Below, one piece after another: positions 1 through 6,975 of a stretch of DNA of 15,129 nucleotides. Each line of letters opens with the position of its first letter. The stretch's first letter is position 1. Source of the stretch: CACKLF01 sp002725175 (GTDB taxonomy: Bacteria; Pseudomonadota; Alphaproteobacteria; Rhodobacterales; Rhodobacteraceae); NCBI GenBank assembly GCA_002725175.2, contig PBQX02000106.1, positions 1-15,129 on the forward strand, given 5' to 3'. The translations under genes were made by a program, and so were the position numbers. The notes beneath the pieces were generated by a model. That model made no database searches. It saw nothing but the letters and a program-made list of their open reading frames with translations, and was not told the DNA's origin.

Positions 1-22
1 GAATATTGATCAAAGAAATATA

Positions 23-1660
23 ATGAACCATGAAAATAACATTTTTTTGTGTGAAAATTCTTTAAAGAACGCAGAAATATATCTATCGAAATTAATAATG
101 GTTTTTAAAGCGGAACTAGAAAGAGATGGTCGATCATTATCAAGACTTCTTGATGAAGAGCAAATTCGCGCGCATGGTGTTGCTTGGATCGGAACCTATG
201 TAGAGGCATTGCGTCAACTGCTAGGGTGGGCAAAAAATTTAAGAGAAAATTCTAGCTTGCATGAGTTGGAAAATTTAATTCTTATAATTTCATATGCGGA
301 ATATATGTCTCAGATAAAAGGGGGGATAATGATGTCCCAAAANGAGATCATTAGACCATCCGATTTNGGAATTGACCCAACAANAATTTTTAATGAAGAA
401 GACGAANAATTAATCGCNCTAGGNACTTCTAANTATAGNAAAAATAGGCTANTTGAACTTANTTTACAGAATTNAGGGTCAACCACTTANGGCCATTCAG
501 GTCTNAGTGAAGAATANGAGTTAATTAGGGAGCAATTTAAAAAATTTAGTGACAACAGTATAAAAANAATTGCACATGATTGGCATTTAAATGATCAGCT
601 AATCCCTGAAACNGTTATTAAATCNATAGCTGATCTTGGNGTTTTTGGATTAACAATACCNGAAAANTATGGAGGCCTAGAAATGGATAAAACCTCCATG
701 TGCGTAGTTTCCGAAGAGCTATCAAGAGGCTACATCGGTGTTGGAAGCCTTGCTACAAGAACTGAAATAGCAGCGGAATTAATATTGGGGTCAGGAACAG
801 AAGAACAAAAGTTAAAATGGCTACCAAAGCTTGCATCAGGTGAAATATTGCCAACTGCAGTATTTACTGAACCAAATACTGGTTCAGATTTGGGTGCCTT
901 ACAAACACGCGCCGAATTAAATGGAAATACATACCAAATAACTGGCAATAAAACATGGATTACACATGGAGCAAGATCAGATCTCATGACACTATTGGCT
1001 CGCACCGACCCTGAGAAAAATGATTATTCTGGTTTGTCTATGTTTTTGGCCGAAAAAAAACGAGGGGATGATAATAACCCATTTCCTACCCAGGGAATGA
1101 AAGGAAGTGAAATTGAAGTCTTAGGATATCGAGGAATGAAAGAATATGAAATAGCGTTTGATAAATTTTCGATTGACAAAGAGGGCCTTCTTGGGGGAAG
1201 AGAAAACCTTGGTTTTAAGCAGTTAATGCAGACATTTGAAAGTGCCAGAATTCAAACCGCAGCAAGGGCAATTGGAGTAGCCCAAAACGCGTTAGACCTT
1301 TCTATTTCTTACGCATCCGAAAGGCAACAATTTGGAAAAAAACTAATTGAGTTTCCTAGGGTTTTTAACAAAATTTGCTTAGTTATCTGTGAGATAGCCC
1401 TTTGCAGGCAACTAACATACTTTGCAGCTCGGAGAAAGGATGAAGGAAGACGGTGTGACCTTGAAGCGGGTATGGCCAAACTACTGGCAGCCCGGGTAGC
1501 TTGGTCTGCTGCAGATAATGGAGTTCAAATACACGGAGGAAATGGGTTTGCTCTTGAATACCCCATAAGTCGACTATTATGCGACTCTAGAATTTTAAAT
1601 ATTTTTGAAGGGGCCGCAGAAATCCAGGCCCAAGTAATCGCCCGGCGAATGCTTTCTTAA
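23..1660 (+). CDS. mcd: (2S)-methylsuccinyl-CoA dehydrogenase (acyl-CoA dehydrogenase family with N-terminal extension)
   Basis: This flavoenzyme should oxidise (2S)-methylsuccinyl-CoA to mesaconyl-CoA in the ethylmalonyl-CoA pathway, passing electrons to electron-transfer flavoprotein in the cytoplasm. Residues 1 to about 150 form an extension absent from ordinary short-chain acyl-CoA dehydrogenases and typical of Mcd. It carries GVAWIGTYVEALRQL and, near 100, GGIMMSQ. The core follows, with FTEPNTGSDLGAL, TGNKTWITHGARSDL, ARIQTAARAIGVAQNAL, QIHGGNGFALEYP and, at the end, NIFEGAAEIQAQVIARR. E529 in FEGAAEIQ aligns with the usual catalytic glutamate. The length of 545 residues suits Mcd. The frame stays open to the window's left edge without a stop and no clear ribosome binding site precedes position 23, so the true start may lie upstream. 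About twenty N bases fall between 343 and 666. Two of them, at 490 and 517, make TAN codons that could be Tyr or stop. It converges with recO, one base apart. Confidence 0.9.
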   Translation: MNHENNIFLCENSLKNAEIYLSKLIMVFKAELERDGRSLSRLLDEEQIRAHGVAWIGTYVEALRQLLGWAKNLRENSSLHELENLILIISYAEYMSQIKGGIMMSQXEIIRPSDXGIDPTXIFNEEDEXLIXLXTSXYXKNRLXELXLQNXGSTTXGHSGXSEEXELIREQFKKFSDNSIKXIAHDWHLNDQLIPEXVIKXIADLXVFGLTIXEXYGGLEMDKTSMCVVSEELSRGYIGVGSLATRTEIAAELILGSGTEEQKLKWLPKLASGEILPTAVFTEPNTGSDLGALQTRAELNGNTYQITGNKTWITHGARSDLMTLLARTDPEKNDYSGLSMFLAEKKRGDDNNPFPTQGMKGSEIEVLGYRGMKEYEIAFDKFSIDKEGLLGGRENLGFKQLMQTFESARIQTAARAIGVAQNALDLSISYASERQQFGKKLIEFPRVFNKICLVICEIALCRQLTYFAARRKDEGRRCDLEAGMAKLLAARVAWSAADNGVQIHGGNGFALEYPISRLLCDSRILNIFEGAAEIQAQVIARRMLS

Positions 1661-1661
1661 T

Positions 1662-2393
1662 TTAAAAGCTATTTAGCTCACCGATAAGTTTCATCCTAGC
1701 GTCAGGCAACCTAGCTTTATTAAATTCAGGCAAGGCCCAATCTGTAAAAAAATGACCGGTAAGCGCCAATCCCTCAACTAATTCTATAACTTTTGCATCA
1801 GTCACGTTTTCTGCTGAAATTAAAAAATTTGGCAGTTTTAGGAGTTTTTCTTTCCATGGCTCCGCAATTTTTCTACATACTGCCTTACCACTCTTCGGAG
1901 AAACATGACTTAAATTTTGCCTTGAACCAGTTACTGCGCAAATTGACAATTCAAGTCCAAACCCTATTTCTGTAAGTAAATTTTTTTCCCAAATAACATA
2001 ACTTTTTAACCAATTGGATCCAGTTTCAATTGCTTCTATAAGATCCTTTGTATCTAGATATAATCTCTTGACTGGCTCCCTCTCTGCCAAAAACATTAGG
2101 ATCATGGAGCATAAAGAGTTAAAGCCAAAAAGCTGCAACTTCCCACCCATAAATAATGTAGAGCGCCCCTTTATNACATCTACATTAAACACTCCAAGAT
2201 GTTCAGGTAGCCTTGCTGACCATCTCAAATCTAGTTGGGCTCCCGGATTTAATATACTCCTAAATTTTTTTGTTTGACCTCCTTTGACTAATCCAGCACA
2301 GAAGCCATGCTTTTCAGTCAAAACCTTAATAATAGAATTCTTTTCTCCATGATTTCTAAGTTCAATTAGAATCCCTTCATCTTCCCAATACAT
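1662..2393 (-). CDS. recO: DNA repair protein RecO
   Basis: RecO helps load RecA onto SSB-coated single-stranded DNA together with RecR, in the RecFOR recombinational repair pathway. The 243-residue length is normal. The N-terminal OB-fold is recognisable: WEDEGILIELRNHGE, then TEKHGFCAGLVKGG, then NPGAQLDLRWSARL and EHLGVFNV, a pattern characteristic of alphaproteobacterial RecO. The helical C-terminal half (LFGFNSLCSMILMFLAEREP onward, LTGHFF near the end) also fits. The zinc-finger cysteines found in some RecO proteins are not obvious, as is common in this group. The ATG at 2393 has a GGGG stretch a few bases upstream. It is the last gene of the minus-strand run, 22 bases after the DUF1491 gene. 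Its TAA stop lies one base from the mcd stop, leaving no room for an ordinary terminator hairpin between the two. Confidence 0.92.
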   Translation of the reverse strand: MYWEDEGILIELRNHGEKNSIIKVLTEKHGFCAGLVKGGQTKKFRSILNPGAQLDLRWSARLPEHLGVFNVDXIKGRSTLFMGGKLQLFGFNSLCSMILMFLAEREPVKRLYLDTKDLIEAIETGSNWLKSYVIWEKNLLTEIGFGLELSICAVTGSRQNLSHVSPKSGKAVCRKIAEPWKEKLLKLPNFLISAENVTDAKVIELVEGLALTGHFFTDWALPEFNKARLPDARMKLIGELNSF

Positions 2394-2415
2394 CGATCCC
2401 CTGAACTCCCATAAC

Positions 2416-2754
2416 TTAACCTCTTTTTAAGAAAGGTTTATCAAGCAAACATTTTCCTTCCTTTTCTTCCACTTCTAATAACCACAAGTCACTATCAAAA
2501 GATATCTGGCGTTCTAAGCTTTTATCTATCTCTTCATGATTACCCTCGATAAGCACATCCCAATTCGAATCTCCCTTAGCGTCCAGTACATTATGATATA
2601 CTTTAGCTAAATCTCCTGACATAGAAACCTTGATCAAAATTGATCCTGCAACACTGTTACCCTTCTTCAAAATATAAAAAGGTATTCCCTCCAATTGCAA
2701 ATGCTGCCGATAAGATGAAATCCAAGAATCTGATGAAAGTCGACTCAAAGTCAT
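2416..2754 (-). CDS. DUF1491 family protein, function unknown
   Basis: A small (112-residue) soluble protein that I assign to DUF1491, an alphaproteobacterial family with no established function. The recognisable pattern is SSDSWISSYRQHLQLEGIPF near the N-terminus, then GNSVAGSILIKV, WDVLIEG, and the C-terminal block ERQISFDSDLWLLEVEEKEG followed by LLDKPFL. No signal peptide or membrane segment is visible. The frame can be extended to a TTG at 2769, but the ATG at 2754 is chosen because it starts just before the conserved block and has GTGAG about 6 bases upstream. It sits 21 bases after era and 22 bases before recO in the same direction, so it is almost certainly co-transcribed with them. 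From memory, the era-DUF1491-recO order is common in Rhodobacterales. The context suggests a housekeeping role but does not identify it. Confidence 0.85.
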   Translation of the reverse strand: MTLSRLSSDSWISSYRQHLQLEGIPFYILKKGNSVAGSILIKVSMSGDLAKVYHNVLDAKGDSNWDVLIEGNHEEIDKSLERQISFDSDLWLLEVEEKEGKCLLDKPFLKRG

Positions 2755-2775
2755 ACCAATCTCACTCAAAATATT

Positions 2776-3648
2776 TTATTGTTCCCTAGACATTGCTTTC
2801 TTAAGCTTAACTCTTAAAAAGAGATGCACTTTTTTTGATAAAAATTTACTCATATCTTCCCTTGCATTAATAGAAATACTTTTAATTGCTTCGCCATTTT
2901 TCCCCAAAACAATACCCTTTTGGCTGGCTCTTTCGACAAAAATATCCTGAAAAATCATACAGGAGTCATCTTTTTGATTTTTCCATTCTCTTGTTTTCAC
3001 TTCTATATCATATGGTAATTCATCATGTAATCTGAGAAAAATTTTCTCCCGTGTAATTTCTGAAACGATAAAATTTAAGGGAGCATCTGACAACTGATCT
3101 TTCTCAAAAAGCCAATCTCCGTGGGGAACATTTGACGCTAGCCAACCCTTTAAGGCATCAAAACCTAATCTCTTTTTTGCAGACACATAAAATATATCTT
3201 CAATGCCAAAATCTTTACTTATTTTCTCACTCAGNAAAAGAATATTTAACTTGTCTACTAAATCAATTTTGTTCACTATAGCTATCGTATTTACGGCTCT
3301 GGGAAAATTGGACCTTAGACGTTTTATTATTGTGTTNGCACCTTCNGTTATGCCATTTTTAGCGTCNAAAACTAATGCNACGATATTTGCTTCATGTATT
3401 GATCTCCAAGCAACNTTATTATACTTTCTATCCCTTAAANTTCGTGTTTCACATATCCCAGGAGTATCAATAAATACCAATTGAGATTTCTCGACCTGCA
3501 TAATACCATTTAACCTAAAACGAGTTGTTTGAACTTTATGAGAAACTATAGAAAGCTTTTTATTTANCATAGCATTTAGAATGCTTGATTTTCCTACATT
3601 CGGCTCACCTACCAATGCGGTAAATCCAAACCTCTTACTTTCTTCCAA
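2776..3648 (-). CDS. era: GTPase Era
   Basis: Era is an essential GTPase that binds 16S rRNA near its 3' end and helps mature the small ribosomal subunit. With the start chosen here it has 290 residues, normal for Era. The GTPase motifs are all present: P-loop GEPNVGKS at 14-21, VQTTRFRLNG at 39-48 in the switch I area, DTPG at 61-64, NKID at 126-129 and SAK at 156-158. The C-terminal KH domain includes GIVLGKNGEAIKSI from about residue 246 and SKKVHLFLRVKL near the end. The frame is open to an ATG at 3741, but that extension reads across rnc and resembles nothing in Era. A TTG at 3648 preceded by AGGAG with 7-base spacing places the start exactly before the G domain. This start overlaps the rnc stop by 14 bases, suggesting translational coupling. 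Several N bases leave residues undetermined. Confidence 0.93.
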   Translation of the reverse strand: MEESKRFGFTALVGEPNVGKSSILNAMXNKKLSIVSHKVQTTRFRLNGIMQVEKSQLVFIDTPGICETRXLRDRKYNXVAWRSIHEANIXALVXDAKNGIXEGXNTIIKRLRSNFPRAVNTIAIVNKIDLVDKLNILXLSEKISKDFGIEDIFYVSAKKRLGFDALKGWLASNVPHGDWLFEKDQLSDAPLNFIVSEITREKIFLRLHDELPYDIEVKTREWKNQKDDSCMIFQDIFVERASQKGIVLGKNGEAIKSISINAREDMSKFLSKKVHLFLRVKLKKAMSREQ

Positions 3649-4333
3649 CTGGNTTCTCCTCCAAAAGCTTGAGAAGTGCGGCAGCAGCCAACTGTTCCGC
3701 ATTTCTCTTGGAAGATGATGCACCAACTGTAGACATCCCATTTTTTAAGGAGACTTCAATACAAAATGTAGGCGCATGAGCAGGGCCAGATCTATTTTTT
3801 TCAGTATACTTTGGAAGACACATTTCATTGGCCTGAGCCCATTCTTGTAGAGCAGATTTAGGATCAAATGATTTTTCAATAACACTACTAAATGCGTCCT
3901 GCCATAATACATAAATAATTTTTCTTACTGTCTCTAAGCCACCGTCTAAGTATATAGCACCTAAAATTGCTTCCATTGCATCNCCCAAGATAGCTACTTT
4001 TTTTCTGCCCCCAGAAGAACTTTCAGACCGACTCATTATTAATGCAGGACCGAGGTTTACTTTTGAAGCTACTTCTGCACAAGTCTCTTTCTTGACCAGT
4101 GAGTTCAATTGAGGNGCTAAGTAACCTTCTTTGGCNTCTTTATTATCATTCAANAACTTCTCTGCTATGACCAACCCTAAAACCCTATCTCCTAAGAATT
4201 CAAGCCTTTGGTTATTTATATCTTTGGTTTTTCCCATCGATGAATGCGTTAGTGAAACCNTAAAAAAATCCTCATTTCTAAATATATAGCCTAAGTTATC
4301 TAATAGGTTCTTTTGATGACTAGTTAGCTTCAA
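3635..4333 (-). CDS. rnc: Ribonuclease III
   Basis: RNase III cleaves double-stranded RNA and processes the rRNA precursor; it acts as a dimer with Mg2+. The catalytic domain shows the signature NQRLEFLGDRVLGL at 41-54, with acidic residues E45 and D49, and later DAMEAILGAIYLDGG with the second acidic pair. A double-stranded RNA binding domain follows from about residue 160 (DPKSALQEWAQ, PTFCIEVSL, GASSSKRNAEQLAAAALL). Total length of 232 residues is normal. The start is a TTG at 4333, whose bases overlap the lepB TGA stop (TTGA), with AAGGGA 5 bases upstream. Its 3' end carries the era ribosome binding site. The lepB-rnc-era order is widely conserved among proteobacteria. A few positions are X because of N bases, but none falls on E45 or D49. 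Confidence 0.95.
   Translation of the reverse strand: MKLTSHQKNLLDNLGYIFRNEDFFXVSLTHSSMGKTKDINNQRLEFLGDRVLGLVIAEKXLNDNKXAKEGYLXPQLNSLVKKETCAEVASKVNLGPALIMSRSESSSGGRKKVAILXDAMEAILGAIYLDGGLETVRKIIYVLWQDAFSSVIEKSFDPKSALQEWAQANEMCLPKYTEKNRSGPAHAPTFCIEVSLKNGMSTVGASSSKRNAEQLAAAALLKLLEEXPVGRK
3656..3660 (-). promoter_or_regulatory. Ribosome binding site deciding the era start (TTG)
   Basis: On the minus strand AGGAG lies 7 bases before TTG at 3648 and inside the 3' end of rnc. It is the strongest Shine-Dalgarno match in the area and supports the TTG start over the ATG 93 bases further upstream. Confidence 0.7.
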
Positions 4334-5118
4334 TTTAATCCCTTTAAGAACCTATCAGNTCTCCAGGTCCAAAATGCAAGCATTGAAGACCCACTTGATG
4401 AGAATAATACCCGGTCAGCTCTACCAATTAAAAAATCCTGATGGACCAAGCCAATTCCCCCTCGGTTAGGGCTGAATCTGCTATCTTGACTGTTATCCCT
4501 ATTATCTCCCATGAAAAAGAAATGACCTTCTGGAACCAAAAATTCCGCTAATTCGTCACCTGAACCATANCCTATATTAAGTATAGAATAACTTTTACCT
4601 AAATCTAATTTTTCTACAAATTGTTCTTTGATACAGTCAGCACCCAAAGCAACGGGGCTGTTTGTACAACGGGGNATAGAGCCAAGCGGGCCCTGCATCT
4701 TTTTCTTTTCAATAAAAGGTTGAACAGGATCTTGTATAATATTTTTACCATTTACGATTAGTTTTCCAGATTTTATTTCAATCTTGTCACCCGGTATTCC
4801 AATTAACCTTTTTATAAAATCTCTTCCATCTCTTGGATTCCTAAAGACAACAATATCGCCTCTATTTGGCTCATCATAAAATATCCGCCCGTAAATGGGG
4901 CAGAGAGCGTAGGGACAACTATAACGGGAATAGCCATATGCAAACTTATTTACAAAAAGAAAATCACCTATAAGAAGGTTGGGCTTCATTGAACCTGAAG
5001 GAATCCAAAAAGGTTGAAAAAGAAAGGTTCTAATGATCCCCGCTATCACTATAGCATAAGCAATAGTCTTAATCAGCTCTATAAAATTGCTACCTTTTTC
5101 GTTNTTTAATGATGCCAT
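4330..5118 (-). CDS. lepB: Signal peptidase I
   Basis: LepB removes signal peptides from exported proteins at the outer face of the inner membrane, using a Ser-Lys catalytic pair. A single hydrophobic anchor spans about residues 13-34. It is followed by WIPSGSMKP, where S43 is the nucleophile. The general base K103 lies in DFIKRLIGIPGDKIEI, and the final conserved box is FFFMGDNRDNSQDSRF. At 262 residues with one membrane segment it is shorter at the N-terminus than the two-anchor E. coli enzyme, as is usual in alphaproteobacteria. Two pairs of cysteines (68/73 and 151/162) lie in the periplasmic part and could form disulfides; that is inference. The ATG at 5118 is clear, though the best upstream purine stretch (GAGGG) is rather far away. 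The gene lies 62 bases after acpS and overlaps rnc by 4 bases. Confidence 0.95.
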   Translation of the reverse strand: MASLXNEKGSNFIELIKTIAYAIVIAGIIRTFLFQPFWIPSGSMKPNLLIGDFLFVNKFAYGYSRYSCPYALCPIYGRIFYDEPNRGDIVVFRNPRDGRDFIKRLIGIPGDKIEIKSGKLIVNGKNIIQDPVQPFIEKKKMQGPLGSXPRCTNSPVALGADCIKEQFVEKLDLGKSYSILNIXYGSGDELAEFLVPEGHFFFMGDNRDNSQDSRFSPNRGGIGLVHQDFLIGRADRVLFSSSGSSMLAFWTWRXDRFLKGLN

Positions 5119-5180
5119 AGTTNTATCTTACCCTCAAATAATGTTNNAATTTTCAATACCTTAATANCGGTATTATTGAT

Positions 5181-5582
5181 TTATTTTTTATTTCCTTCAC
5201 AAATTATAACTGATGCCTGGATCCAAGGAAAATCATCCGCAATACTTACATGAATATCAATTTTTGATCCGATTTTAAATATTTCATATAATCTGGTNAT
5301 GGACCTTTCATTCANTTGAATTTGAGGNTTTCCTAATTCNTCCCTCTGCAAAGATATATCNTTCATATATAAACCATCTCTAATTCCAGTGCCGAGTGCT
5401 TTGGAAAAAGCTTCCTTACAAGCCCAACATTTAGCATAAACTGAGCTTCTTTTATATTTTTCTTNAGCCCTAGCTATCTCACTTTCACTGAAATATTTTT
5501 CCTCAAAACGTCTTCCATGCCGGTTCAGAATGTCTTCAATCCGGTTCTCATTAATTAAATCGATCCCATGACCCAATATCAT
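5181..5582 (-). CDS. acpS: Holo-[acyl-carrier-protein] synthase
   Basis: AcpS transfers the 4'-phosphopantetheine arm from CoA to a serine of acyl carrier protein, activating it for fatty acid synthesis. The N-terminus ILGHGIDLI contains D8. The second signature, CWACKEAFSKALGTG, contains E57. These correspond to the Mg2+-binding D9 and E58 of the E. coli enzyme. The length of 133 residues is typical, and the C-terminal strand HVSIADDFPWIQASVI fits the family. The frame could begin at a GTG at 5588, but that codon would overlap the ribosome binding site. The ATG at 5582 has GGAG with 5-base spacing and gives the usual start MILGHGID, so it is preferred. The gene follows pdxJ closely, the standard proteobacterial pairing. 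Several residues in the middle are undetermined because of N bases. Confidence 0.93.
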   Translation of the reverse strand: MILGHGIDLINENRIEDILNRHGRRFEEKYFSESEIARAXEKYKRSSVYAKCWACKEAFSKALGTGIRDGLYMXDISLQRXELGXPQIQXNERSXTRLYEIFKIGSKIDIHVSIADDFPWIQASVIICEGNKK

Positions 5583-5598
5583 ACTCACTCCGCCAAAA

Positions 5599-6345
5599 TC
5601 AATTATTGATGGCCGTTTTCATTTTCTTTATCACTTTATTCATTCCGTAATATATTGCCTCACCAATTAGGAAATGACCTATGTTCATCTCCCTGACTTC
5701 TTTAATTTTAGATAAATTTTTTGCCGATCGATAAGTCAACCCATGTCCCAAGTGAACCTCAAGCCCAAGATCTCCAGCGAATTTAGCCATATTAACATAG
5801 CGCTCGAATTCTATTTGAGCCAAATCAATTTTCTCAGACTCTAAAAGTTCACAATATTTACCTACATGAAACTCAACAATGTCTGCACCTAAATCACTAG
5901 CAGCTCTTATTTGAAGTTCATCAGCTTCAACAAACAAAGAAACCTTGGCTCCACATTTTTTTATGGGCCTTATGAAATTTTTTAGATAATTAAACCCTTT
6001 CAACACATCTAAGCCTCCCTCAGTAGTCAGTTCCTGACGTCGTTCGGGAACAAGACAAACCGAATTTGGCTTAGTTTTTATTACCATAGCAGCCATTTCT
6101 TCCGTAGCAGCAATCTCTAAATTGAGTGGTACTGAGAGTGAATCTTTTAAGATCCTTATGTCAGAATCTCTAATGTGACGACGGTCCTCTCTCAGATGTG
6201 CCGTTATCCCATCTGCTCCTGCGTCTACAGCCATTTTTGCGGCAATAATTGGAGATGGGTATTCTGTACCTCTAGCATTCCTTATAGTTGCAACATGATC
6301 AATGTTTACCCCCAACCTTATTTTTTTTCCCCCACTTTCGATCAC
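5599..6345 (-). CDS. pdxJ: Pyridoxine 5'-phosphate synthase
   Basis: PdxJ condenses 1-deoxyxylulose 5-phosphate with 3-amino-1-hydroxyacetone phosphate to give pyridoxine 5'-phosphate, the last ring-forming step of the DXP-dependent vitamin B6 route. The TIM-barrel signatures are clear: LGVNIDHVATIRNARGTEYP at 11-30, GITAHLREDRRHI at 46-58, LNLEIAATEEM, VSLFVEADELQI, VEFHVGKYCE, LEVHLGHGLTY and NIGHFLIGEAI near the end. Length is 248 residues, as expected. The start is a GTG at 6345 preceded by GGAG at 5-base spacing, and no ATG lies close by in frame. It sits 17 bases after the DUF2062 gene and directly before acpS. PLP made by this route is the cofactor of the PatB-like enzyme encoded later in the window. 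Confidence 0.95.
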   Translation of the reverse strand: MIESGGKKIRLGVNIDHVATIRNARGTEYPSPIIAAKMAVDAGADGITAHLREDRRHIRDSDIRILKDSLSVPLNLEIAATEEMAAMVIKTKPNSVCLVPERRQELTTEGGLDVLKGFNYLKNFIRPIKKCGAKVSLFVEADELQIRAASDLGADIVEFHVGKYCELLESEKIDLAQIEFERYVNMAKFAGDLGLEVHLGHGLTYRSAKNLSKIKEVREMNIGHFLIGEAIYYGMNKVIKKMKTAINN

Positions 6346-6350
6346 GATAG

Positions 6351-6354
6351 CTCC
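6351..6354 (-). promoter_or_regulatory. Ribosome binding site for the pdxJ GTG start
   Basis: GGAG on the minus strand lies 5 bases upstream of the GTG at 6345, supporting this non-ATG start. It falls in the 17-base gap after the DUF2062 stop. Confidence 0.65.
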
Positions 6355-6362
6355 AAAAAATT

Positions 6363-6968
6363 TTATTTATTTCTTTTAAGTTTTTTACGCGCTTTTCTAG
6401 CTTTGTATGTCACAATCATTGGCAACATAATAAAATAGGACATAACTCCTACAGCCACTCCAAGTATTAATCCTCCTACCAAATACGGTAAAAAAATACC
6501 ATAAAAAAATTCTAAAACAGTTGAAAAGTCTGTACTTTTACCTCTCATCATCATGCCGACATTCCCAGAGAATGCATATGACACATCTACTAACTGCTGC
6601 AGAAAGGACTTTGAAGAAACTTCTTCAGTGCTAACATTAATGAACAAGTCCCCAATACCAAAATTTAACGCCGCAATTATAGGAAAAGTAATAGGATTTC
6701 CCATGAAAGTACCCAAAACTGCCGCCAAAATATTTACCCGAAGGGATCTTGCAATTAAAAAAGCCAATAAAACATGAACGCCAAAAAATGGAGAAAATGA
6801 AACAAACACTCCAATTGCTACTCCAAAAGAAATATTCTTTGGACTATCTGGCAATCGTTTTATTCTTGCCATCATGTATTCAGCCGCTCTACTCCAGCCT
6901 TTTTCAGGGAAAAGCCCCTCTCTTATTTTCCTAGCTATAGGAAGTCTCTTTCTTCTCTTAAAGACCAT
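6363..6968 (-). CDS. DUF2062 membrane protein, function unknown
   Basis: A 201-residue protein of the DUF2062 family, which has no firmly established role. A basic cytoplasmic start (MVFKRRKRLP, then KIREGLFPEKGWSRAAEYM) leads to the family signature. This consists of SPKNISFGVAIGVFVSFSPF from about 42, FGVHVLLAFLIARSLRVN, and AAVLGTFMGNPITFP near 85-99. Hydrophobic segments lie at roughly 48-72, 80-106 and 160-185, so it should sit in the inner membrane with two or three passes. The end is strongly basic (ARKARKKLKRNK). The ATG at 6968 lies 7 bases after the spoT stop with no strong ribosome binding site, so its translation may be coupled to spoT. From memory the spoT-DUF2062-pdxJ arrangement recurs in Rhodobacterales and relatives. 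A link to stringent response or membrane physiology is suggested only by position. Confidence 0.85.
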   Translation of the reverse strand: MVFKRRKRLPIARKIREGLFPEKGWSRAAEYMMARIKRLPDSPKNISFGVAIGVFVSFSPFFGVHVLLAFLIARSLRVNILAAVLGTFMGNPITFPIIAALNFGIGDLFINVSTEEVSSKSFLQQLVDVSYAFSGNVGMMMRGKSTDFSTVLEFFYGIFLPYLVGGLILGVAVGVMSYFIMLPMIVTYKARKARKKLKRNK

Positions 6969-6975
6969 ATAGATA

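Noticed and set aside
730..1005. Minus-strand open frame of 91 codons within mcd
   Set aside because: It lies wholly opposite a well-supported gene and has no recognisable protein pattern; treated as a shadow.
2755..2769. TTG start for the DUF1491 gene
   Set aside because: Possible in frame, but the ATG at 2754 begins immediately before the conserved block and has the better upstream purine stretch.
3649..3741. Upstream extension of the era frame to an ATG at 3741
   Set aside because: The extra 31 residues read across the end of rnc and have no Era likeness, while a TTG at 3648 with AGGAG gives a normal Era N-terminus.
5583..5588. GTG start for acpS
   Set aside because: It would overlap the GGAG that serves the ATG at 5582, and the ATG numbering aligns D8/E57 with the E. 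coli metal ligands.
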